Origin: Megalonaias nervosa
Taxonomy: Eukaryota; Mollusca; Bivalvia; Unionida; Unionidae
Reading direction: 5' to 3'
Assembly: GCA_016617855.1 (NCBI GenBank)
Contig: JAECUM010004424.1
Location: forward strand, 60,338 to 124,337
DNA length: 64,000 nt
Shown here: positions 39,301 to 51,300 of the stretch, one piece after another
Numbering within the stretch: position 1 is the stretch's first letter
Layout: each line of letters opens with the position of its first letter
Translations under genes and position numbers: made by a program
The notes under the pieces: model-generated
What the model was told of the DNA's origin: nothing
Databases searched by the model: none
Seen by the model: only the letters and a program-made list of their open reading frames with translations

Positions 39301-42300
39301 TTTTATTAGGGCCTTGCATTCAGATGCTAAAACCCTATAGTAATGACCTTTTTCATCTGCCCAACACACCTCCATCTGTCTGTCAGTCCACATTTCTTGC
39401 AACTAGCATAGCTCTGCAGCTCTTACACAGACTTTGATACAATTTGGTAGGTTAGTTACCAACATGTAAATGTGCCATTAAATGGTTTTGTTTTTACAGA
39501 TCCAGTTTAAGTGGAACTATTGCCCCTTTTTTCCTTTTCTCCACAGCAGTAGATCCTTCTGTGTTTGCACAATCTTCAAAAGTGTTTGAATTTGAGGATG
39601 GCTACATATGTACTGTGAAAATGCTTAAGAAGACTCATTAGTCATTGAAAAGTGTTTGAATTTAGAAACAAACACATTTTATTGAGAAATGTTAGATATC
39701 AGGAAAGAAATTTAAAGATCCATTAAAAGAGTTAGAATCCAGATCTTCCTGGAATTTTAATTCCATGTTGGATCATGTACATAGTTAGTAAGACTTCTAG
39801 TTAGGTCACTTAGTTGCTAATTAATATTCTTCCTCATTTAAAATTGTAATCATCTCATGATGTAAACTACTGGAAACTGTGTTGTCTGTGCCTTTATGGC
39901 TGATAAAAAACAGTCTGCAATGGGAAACATATTTTCAGACAAGACTGTCATAAGTGCTATACACACAAGGCCAAGCAATAAACAAAGTGCTATGAGTTTG
40001 TTTATGAACAGTTGTTGGATTAACAGTAACCGAGATCGCCTTAAGTCACGCTGATGGTGTGAAAATTACTGTCAGCTTATCATGGTAATGGAAAATAAAA
40101 GTCTTTAAAATCTGGCAACTCTGCTGAAACTTGTACCAATCTGGAATCCATTATGGCAGCCACAGCAGCCATTTTGAAAATCTTTGTTATCACTAATCCT
40201 CATGAGAAGAAAGTCATCTTGACATAAGATTCTCACAGGAAGACTTCTTTGATATCTAATAAGTTTAACATAAAAATGGCATTGATTTGACATCCAATAT
40301 GACTGACATGGTGGTCATTTTGTAAATCTTGTTATTGCTACTCCTAGATGGACAGTCATATTGACATGGGTTTTGACCAAAAGACTTCTTACAATGTTTA
40401 GATGGTTCTAAATGAAATAGTGCTGATGTGATATTCAATATGGCCTCCATAGCAGCCATCTTAAAAACTGTGTTGCTGATTTTCCTCATGAATGGATGGC
40501 CATATTCACATGGGATTTCACCAATAGACTTGTAATGATGTCTAGTTGGTCCTTAATTAAAATAGTGCTGATCTTACATCCAGTATGGCTGCCAAAAAGG
40601 TTCCTTTGAAACACTTGTTTTTACTATTAAAAAATATGATGATGAATTCAACACTAAGCAGCTAAAAAGAAGAAATGGTCTTATCTTGAAGTCCTAGAAA
40701 TTCCATTCTACCAGTAGAGCGTCAGTTCCTTTGAGGGGTGTTTGTGTACAATAATAACATGTATATTTTGATACTGATTTTTTTTCAGATTTTTCTATGG
40801 GATTTTGCATCTTTCAGTAAATACATCTCAGGTTCCAGTTATTGGTTTTCAGATCTCTGATATTTAGATTAAAAATGGCTATATACAGTATGCTGGTAGA
40901 GAAAACATTTATTAGTGTGAACATAGACAATAAAATGGGTGTATAGCATTGTTCCTTGTACTTTTCACAGAAGATATTGAATATTTTTGCTATTGGAAAC
41001 AATACCTAAGTTGTATTAAATTTTAAAATAACACCTTTTTGAAATCTTTTCCCAGATGAAGGGAATGTACTTGGAGTATGAGATTCACATGACAAATGGA
41101 GTCATGGAGGACTACCTGCACAGAGAATACTCAGCGGATGAGTTTTGTAAGTACTTAAATATAAGAGATTCACATGATAAATGAGGACATAAAGGATTAC
41201 CTGCACTGATAATACCCAGTGGATGAATTTTGCTTTTGAGTAGTTAAATACGTACGATTCTAGTGACTGCTGTGGACATGGGGGACTACCTGCATAGAGA
41301 ATACTCAATGGATGAGTTTTGAAGTTTTAAATATATGAGATTCACATGACAAATGGGGTCATAGGGGACTATCTGCACAGAGAACAATCAGTGGATGAGT
41401 ATTTATTTTTGAATACCTAAATATCAGATTCAAGTGACAAATGGGGACATAAGTACAATCTGCTCAGAGAATACTCTGTGGATGAGTTTTGTAAGTACTT
41501 GAATATATGTGATTTAAGTGACAAATGGGGACATAGGGAACGGCCTGCACAAATAATATGCCATGGATGAGTTTTGTAAGTATTTAAATATATGCAATTC
41601 ACATGACAAATGGGGAAATAGGCACATTCTGCACAGAAACTACTCAGCAGATGCATCATGGAAGTATTTAAATATGAATTTATTGTATATAATTTCACCC
41701 TTTATCATAGAACATTTGAGATGAATTTTCAAAGTTTTTAAGTATATGATATTCACATATGGGGACATAGGGTACTGCCTACAAAAAGAATAAGCAGCAG
41801 AAGTGTTAAGTGTATTCCTGTATATATTGGTACATTCTTACACCATGTAAGATGGAACATTTCACCTGGCACTATTCTTGTTAATATGCCTGTACATACT
41901 TTTAATGGAACTATAAAGACAGTAAACTGAATGGATCATGCTAGCTGGAAACATGTCACATCCACACCCATTTCACACAGATATTTTATACAATATTCCA
42001 CCATCACCCATTCACACAGATATTTTATACAATATCACACCATCACCCATTTCACACAGATATTTTATACAATAATCCAGCATCACCCATTTCGCACAGA
42101 TCTTTAACACAATATCACACCATCACCCATTTCACACAGATATTTTATACAATAATCCACCGTCACCCATTTCACACAGATATTATATACAATATCATAC
42201 CATCACCCATTTCACACAGATATTTTATATAATAATCCAGCGTCACCCATTTCACACAGATCTTTGACACAATATCACACCATCACCCATTTCACACAGA

Positions 42301-45300
42301 TATTTTATACAATATCACACCCTCACCCATTTCACATAGATATTTTATACAATATCACACCCTCACCCATTTCACACAGATATTTTATACAATATTCCAC
42401 TGTCATTCATTTCACACAGATATTTTATACAATATCACACCATCACCCATTTCACACAGATATTTTATACAATAATCCACCGTCACCCATATCACACAGA
42501 TATTTTATACAATATCACACCATCACCCATTTCACACAGATATTATACACAATAATCCAGTGTCACCCATTTTGCACACATTTTACACAATATCACACCA
42601 TCACCCATTTCACACAGATATTTTATACAATATCACACTATCACCCATTTCACATAGATATTTCATACAATATCACACCCTCACCCATTTCACACAGATA
42701 TTTTATACAATATTCCACTGTCATTCATTTCACACAGATATTTTACACAATATCACACCATCACTCATTTCACACAGATATTTTATACAATAATCCATCA
42801 TCACCCATTTCACACAGATATTTTATACAATATCACACCATCACCCATTTCACACAGATATTTTATACAATAATACCTTATTTTGACCATTTTGATCATA
42901 ATTATCAGTGATGGTGATATTTTTATGGTGTGGTATAATGTTGCTCAACCATATGGCACACATAATTACCAACTTAAGGGTGAACCTTGCCCAAGAGTGC
43001 ATGCTTGCCAATGCCCTTTGACAGTAGGGTAATTCCTCATTGATGTATTGACTTTCACACTGTGAGATAATAGTTTTTTATGTGATCTTGATGAAGAAGC
43101 TTTCTGATGATGTAATCTCTGAGTTTTTAAATAAAAGCAGTTTAAATGAAAAATTTTAAATATGTATACTAATGAGTTTAATCATTTTATCAATATATTT
43201 TATTTGCATATTTTTTATAGGATTTTTATCTCATTACCTTTTTATCTTTATTTTATTGGAGTATAAGTTTATTTTTTCAGAAGGATTTTCTTTAAGGCAA
43301 TTTTAACTTTACCATTTTTACTACATAATTTGTATTTAGCACTATCTACCTGAATTGTGCAGATGAGTTGTTAATCCCTCTGCATCCATTCATCCATCCA
43401 TCCACCCTTTCAGAATATATTTATTCACTATCTGTAAATCTGTACTTATTTTAAAGGAATGATTATTAGAATGAAGAGGAATCAAAATGTTCTTAAAATT
43501 GGCATTATTATTTAGATTCACAAGGAATTATCATTCCAAACATGCATTTTTCATGGATTGGTAAATTTCTATTTCACTAGTTGACTCAACCTGTTTTTAA
43601 ACATTTTGTAATGTGGGAAAAGTTTATACTTGAAATATTTTTTTAATCTGCTTATGGAATGAGAAGTTTATGGTCCAAATTAATTATTCCATAATTGAGG
43701 GTTCTAAGATTTATGACTTGCAAAATGTGTTAGATAACATTTTGAAGTCAAAATACCCTTTTCTGTTACTTTACTCATTTTTATGAGATTTAAGGATTTA
43801 GTAAAGCTTTTCCAAGGAGATGTTTTCAGATAAATCAGATGGTATTTGAGAAGGCACATGAAACTGTTCATGTAACCAAAGCACTGGCTGGTTTGCATTC
43901 TGCTTGATCAACCAATCAGAAACAATGTTGCTGTTGGAACATTTCCATGAAGGGAATACACACTGTGATTCAAATCACTCACATTTAATCTCCATTAACA
44001 TGAAATATGTATAAATCTGAATTTATTATAATCTTCAATTATATATTTGGGTAATTTTATTTAACAATCCATTCTTTTGGCAAAAATGATGTGATCGGCT
44101 AGCATGCATTTCAGTGGGCTACTAAGGGTCATCTCAAAATGGCTGCACACTACAAACAATGTAATGTATTGAAAATAGGCTAGTAGAAAATTGTACAAAC
44201 TAGTGGTTTAACAATATACATAATGATTTTTGTGTTGTCTGTCCCTCCTCCTGTTCACAGTAGCTCAGTTAATAAATTAGCGGACTCATGATTGAAAGGT
44301 TGTGGGTTCAGTACATGCTTACACCAGTCTGGGTCAGCCTCATTGGTGTGTCCTTGGGAAGGCACTTAGCTCACTTTTTCTCACATGATATAGCCATGAC
44401 TGTGTTAAAATTGCTGTTAAAACCCACAAATCCTGTTTGCCCTTCCATCATACTTACCTTGACAGCAAGATATCTTAAGAACTGTGGAGCCAAAACTGGA
44501 TATTTGGATATATTAGGTGTGTCCCAAAATCTGGTTAGGCTCTGGTGATGGACATTTTTCAATGTCACAGTGCCATAGTTTGTGTTTAGTACATCAGCTT
44601 GTAAGCAACTAAGAAATCTCAGATATGATTTGACTCAATTGGATCAAATTTGATAATCAGATGACTTAGAGGATCCAATCATCTTTATACCTTTGGATGA
44701 CCTTGATCCAACTTTCAGGGTAACAGAGTGACATTCTGTTTGCTTGAGTTGGTGTTCACAATTTACAAGAAACAAGATATCTCAACAACTGTTATACCAA
44801 ACCAGTCCTAATTACATATTTAGATGCCTTGAGAAGATAAACCTGGATAGGTTTTGGTGATTGTGACCAGTCTTTCAAGACTTAATTGGGATACTTTGAA
44901 TTTAGTGAAGGAATCAACTTATAGTCAAGTATAGTACTTCAGTTTGTAAGCAAAATATCTCCAATCTGGTTTGATAAAATTGGGTCAAGTATTATATGAG
45001 AGTATTACATAAAGATGCCTTGGGGGTTCCAAGACCTGATCAGCTTTTTAGTGACCCTGAGCAAATTTTCTTGTTTACAGATTAAATTCTCTATGCAGTC
45101 AGGCTTTATGCATCATTGGTGTGTTTGTAAAGGAAGTTTATTTAGTATGTAAGCAAGATTATATTAGACTAGAAACTGCAAACAACAAAGACCCAGATTT
45201 GCCATAGCATAATGCCCCTACAGATCAGGGTCTGTGTTGTTTGTTCTATTGATTACTCCTAACAAACTGCACAGAACCAGATCTGCAGGTGCATTATATG

Positions 45301-48300
45301 ATGGCAAATCTGGGTCTGTGGAGTTTGCAGTTGGACTTGACTTGTAATCAAGTACATATGGTAATTGAACATCCACTCCCAGAACCAAAATTATATCATG
45401 TTTGGTCAAATGGTAAAAGAGATATCTTTGTCACATAATGACTTCCCCTTCTGGGCACAACCTTTTACCTTTTGACCTAAAGAAAGTTATAGTCATTCTA
45501 TGTTACATTCATTATGAAATGTTATTTAATTCACCTTGCTAGATTTTTCCATTCCTTTGCAAGTTCTGTTTTGTTGGAATGACATTAATTTTCATTCTGG
45601 TATTAAAGACATGTTTTCATTTTCAGAAACGTGTCCCATCTGGCTATCATTATTATCAGTATCATTACAATTATTACTGTATTGATGATAGTGATGACTT
45701 AGATGTGGATGTTGTTGGTGGTGATGATGGATGTGTTCATATGGTGATAAATGTCATTGCTTTTGTTTTTGCTGTTGTTTTAATCCAGAAATGAATTGAA
45801 TAGATTCATTACTTCAAACCTCTTCTATTTTTAAGTACACTGTTAAGGTACAGTTGTTCTCATATAGCATAAGTTAAATACGGTGGTTAGTACAATTACA
45901 CAATAATTAAGTTTTGGTTCATTTGAATTGAATATGCATACCAAATGAATCATGAAACATGCATTATGGTAGGGATTTAAGAAATCAAGTATTTAACAAA
46001 GTAATTTTGGGTTTTGTCTTAAATATTTTTCTATAATTTGTGTATGCTTATTTTCAGACATAACACCAATGGCCATTGCTTTTCTCCTTGCCAACTGTGT
46101 TTTGATGGTCCTTGCAATCATCTGTGCATGTAAGTTTTGGTTTTGTTCTAAGTTTTACACCCATATGGTACATTTATTTATGTATGTATTTTTATTATAC
46201 TACTGCTTTGAGGCAGTTGGGCACAGTGGTATACAGTGATACATGGTGGTACACAGTGGTATACAGTGGCACATAGCGATACACAATGGTATACAGTGGT
46301 ACACTGGTATAAAATGGTAATACCAGGATTCAAGCTGCACACCTAGTTGTATGTTTGTACATTCATTTGTCCATCCTACTGAGAGTAAGTTTAAATGGCA
46401 GTGTGGTGCATATTAGGTCCCCAAGGGTACACAAAATACAAACTGAAATAATATGACCAACTTTCAGGGTCGAAAGAGTTACACCAAAGATCCACATGTA
46501 ATCCCAATGTCTTTTCCATTGGTACCAGTCTAATTTGATAAGACATTATCATAAGACTGGAACTCAGTGAAATCGGTGTCACCTGATCATTTGGTCTGTG
46601 ATATCAATTTACACAACAGTGATGTCATAACCAAAGCAGCTGGTTTGGAAACCTCCTCCATAAACTGTAGTGTTTGCTTGGTAACTTCACATCTGCATGG
46701 AAACAAATCCAAGATTCCATGCTTTCATGAAGATGGAATTTGATAGCTGTCGGTGGCGTGATACATACCAGAAGTTTAATGCAGCAGTGAGCAAAAATGT
46801 CTTTTTCACATCTTGCCACCTAAGTTGTAATGTAGGTGTCTCGTGGGATGAACATGGGATGTAAAATGTCTTGCCTGCTGTGACTTCTTTTTTTTTCAAA
46901 AGGTTATTTAACATAGCAAAAAAGCCTGTCTCAATCCACTTAAGGTCTGGTATCTTATGAGCTTCTCTTCATTAAAGGCCATGTTATCTGATGACCATTT
47001 ATAATGCTTATAAATTGAGTCAAACTGCAAACAACGAAGATACTGATTTGCCATAAAATAAATGTGCCTACAGATGTCTGTGTTTGTTCAACTTATTAAT
47101 CCTAACAAACTGCACAGTCCCAGATCTGCTGGTGCATAATGTACTGGCAGATCTGGTCTGTGCAGTTTGCAATTGGACTCGTCTTATAAGCGAGTGTATA
47201 CAGTATGTCATCTGGTTATGTTAATTATTTTGATACTTTGAGAGTCTCAGTATTTGCCACTTAACAAAATGTTTTGATAATAGGTTTAATACATACATCT
47301 GATTTTTGTACTGTACTGCAATCTGGGATACATTGGTCCCTTACTACAATGCCATTTATAACACAGGTCACTTTTTATTACTCCCATGAACAGTTATAGT
47401 TCAAGTCACACAGGTCATGTAGGCATTCAGCACCGATTATTTCAGTAATGGGTGTCATTTTTTAGAATTTGATTCTACATACCTTTAATTGGCAAATATT
47501 CACTTCATTTGGATTTGTATACATCCATATTCCTTTGGAAGGTCATTATTTATATGCCCCAATAGGTGCATACGTCAAAATCAATGTTAAAGTATGTAGA
47601 CATTTTTGGACAAAATGAACCTTAAGGTGTGATCCAGTACAATCCGTATTGAATGGCATGCACTGTGATGTCACAATGAAAGCTACGCATATTGATAAAC
47701 AAATTCGTACTACCCTCAATTGTGATGATTCCACTCGACACGCTGTTATTTTGACTCAAGCTTAGTACATGGCCACCATTGTAAAAGTCCATAGCGATAG
47801 ATAATTTTCATCTGGAAGTTTCTTGGTGACAGTTAAGGTGCAGAGCATTCAATAATCAGGACTGAATAGACTTTGGTTAAAGAAAATTAGTTTTAAATTT
47901 TTAAAGAACAATTTATATTTAATTTAAAATGAGTAAATGTGCATACATAACCCGTGTGACTTGTACTATATAAAAAGGGAATGCTTATGACACAGCCTTG
48001 TGGAGCATACCGCCCTACAAGACTTTTTTACTTAGAACATAGATTATTTTTATTATTCCCATGAACAGTGTTATAAAGAGGGAGTGCTGTTATGACACAG
48101 CCTTGTTGGGGCATAACTCAATACAAGGCTTTCTTGTTTATAACATGAGTCACTTTTTTATTACTCCCATGAACAGTGTGATAAAGATGGAGTACTGTAT
48201 TTGTATAGTGTCGTCCACTTTACAGTATATCACATTTGTACTCTATTGCCTGTAATTTGTTATACAGTATATCACATTTGCACTCTACTGGCTGTAAGTT

Positions 48301-51300
48301 GTTATGCAATATATTACATTTGTACTCTGTTGCATTTTTTGGGTTATACGATATATAAATTTTGTACACTATTGCCTGTAATATGTTACTATTTGTTAAT
48401 TGCATTGTAAAGAGGAGATTTATGAACAAATATGGATAAATATATTAATTCAGCTGATTGTTATGTATAAATATTAGCAAAATATGAAAGGAATGTTTTA
48501 TGGATGAAAACTTGTAGGCATGAAATATAACAGACAGTATGACTAATGGGGACTTCTTTGAACAACCAGCAGCTGAAATGTTGACGTTTCAGAGTATCAT
48601 TGGGTTTTTTTTATTGGTATGAAGAACATTGAAATATATAAGGGAAAAAGAATCCCATTAAACAATTTTTCTGTCCCAGGATGCTAACCAGTCCTAACCT
48701 GGAATTTTTAGCTGTCCCAAGATGCTAACCAGTCTTAACCTGGAATTTTCAGCTGTCCCAAGATGCTAATCAGTCCTAATCTGGAATTTGCAGTGTCCCA
48801 AGATGCTAACCAATAATAACCTTGAAATTGTTAGCTGTCCCAAAATACTACCCAATCATAACCTTAAAATATTCAAATATCCCAAGATGCCTACTTATTT
48901 CTTGCAACATAGAGGTTATTAAACTCCTTCCATGAGTCTTTGTCTATTTAGAAGCTTTTTTCCACATACTGATCATTGAAAGGTGGTTTAATGTAATTTT
49001 GAAAGGAGAAATCATTGCTGATAATTGACCAAAAAATGCATCTTTTGAGAGATCACAGTAGTACAAGGCCCTTGCACATAGATTTTGTAGGTTTTATCTA
49101 ACCTATGTGAGCCAGAGGTGAGAAATCAGACCTGGAATATCTTTTCAGACCCAGGCAGCATTGTTGTCAGTGCTGAGATTTTAAGTTGGTTATAGTGTGT
49201 GTTCATTATAGCCCATGACACAGATGAAACACAGTGTGTTCCATGCAGCCATTGGTACTTCCTGGATAAAATCAGCTATTTTTTCCCATTCTTTTTTTTT
49301 TTCAGTTGTTTTGCATGCCAGGTACCTGTTTCATACAACATACAAAATCTTTATGTTCTCCTTGGCCTTATGGATATTTTACCTTTTGCTGTGGTCCATT
49401 GGATATGGCAATTATGGGAAAGATGGTCTGGAAGAGAGGCTTAGACAAGTCAAAACTGCAGGTAGTATGCACAGAACTTCATTTATCTTATGCATGCATT
49501 TTCTTAGCTCACATGGCCATAAGCCCATGTGATCTTATGGTATGGCCTTGTGGTTTAGCTCACCTTACTATGAAGTCATGTGATTTATGGTATGGCCTTG
49601 TGTTTTAGCTCACCTTGTTATTAGGTCACGTGACGTATGGTATGGCTTTGCAACTATTGTCTTTGTTTGTTGTGTTTTGTGAATAATCTGTCATCTTTAA
49701 AAGCTTATAAATGTCAACCTTTTTATGAAGAAAAAAATGAGTGACTACTGGCATTAACATATTTCATTAAATTTATACTAATGTTACAGATTTTCCATCA
49801 AATATGGCTGCTGTTACCCTCTTGGAATAATTTGTACAGATTTAATATGAAACATTTTGACTGAGATCTTCCAAGTTTTTATAAATGATGCCAGTCCACC
49901 ATAAAGTATGGCCACCATTACTAAAAATAGAAATGCCTTTTAGCAGCAGTGGCTGAAGAGAACATCTCCAAATTCAGCAGAGAGCATTTTGGCATCAAGG
50001 ACTTTCATTGTTAACCAAATGATACACCATTCAACATTTTTGCATGTACTTGAAACTTTATGTGCACCTTGAAGTTAAAGATTACCATGATGGTAGGTAA
50101 GGACTATTTGTAATATCAATGGTCCTGAAATTTGAACATCAATGGCTATAATTTTATTTTAATCCATTAGGCCTTATATAGTCATCTGGCATCACTGCTT
50201 GATTTACTCAGATACACATCTGGTATCACTGCCTAATGTACTCAGATACACATCTAGTATCACTGCCTGATTTACTCAGATACACATCAGGTATCACTGC
50301 CTGATTTACTCAGATACACATTTAGTATCACTGCCTGATTTACTCAGATACACATTTAGTATCATTGCCTGATTTACTCAGATACATATCTAGTATCACT
50401 GTCTGATTTACTCAGATACACATCTAGTATCACTGTCTGATTTACTCAGATACACATCAGGTATCACTGATTTACTCAGATACACATCTAGTATCACTGC
50501 CTGATTTACTCAGATACATATCAGGTATCACTGCCTGATTTACTCAGATACACATTTAGTACCATTGCCTGATTTACTCAGATACACATCTGGTAGCACT
50601 GCCTGATTTACTCAGATACACATCTAGTATCATGCCTGATTTACTCAGATACACAGCTGGTATCACTGCCTAATGTACTCAGATACACATCTGATATCAC
50701 TGCCAGATTTACTCAGATACACATCAGGTATCACTGCCTGATTTACTCAGATACACATTTAGTATCATTGCCTGATTTACTCAGATACACATTTAGTATC
50801 ATTGCCTGATTTACTCAGATACACATCTGGTAGCACTGCCAGATTTACTCAGATACACATCTAGTATCATGCCTGATTTACTCAGATACACATCTGGTAT
50901 CACTGCCTAATGTACTCAGATAAGCATCTAGTATCACTACCTGATTTACTCAGATACACATCTAGCATCTCTGCCTGATTTATTCAGATACACATCTGAT
51001 ATCACTGCCTGATGGACTCAGAGATACATCTGGTGTCACTGCCTGATGGACTCAGATACATGTATGGTGTCTGCCTGATTTACACAGATACATGTCTAGT
51101 ATCACTCCATAATGTACTTAGAGATACATCTAGTAACACTGTCTGATTTACTCAGATACACATCTGGTGTTGCTGCCTGTTGTACTCAGAGACACATCTG
51201 ATATCACTGCCTGATGGACTCTGAGATACATCTGGTGTCACTGCTTGATACAAATCTGGTACAATCTATAACCACCACTGGTGTAAGTTGGAATGTTTAT

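Noticed and set aside
42264..42911. 215-codon open frame
   Set aside because: It lies wholly in the 40-bp minisatellite; three units are 120 bp, so the frame stays open by arithmetic.
48201..48429. Overlapping Cys-rich frames on both strands
   Set aside because: 42-bp tandem repeat, period divisible by three.
49199..49444. Alternative frames over exon 7
   Set aside because: Only the frame starting at the acceptor 49306 in phase 1 gives the TMEM145 motifs; the others are shadows.
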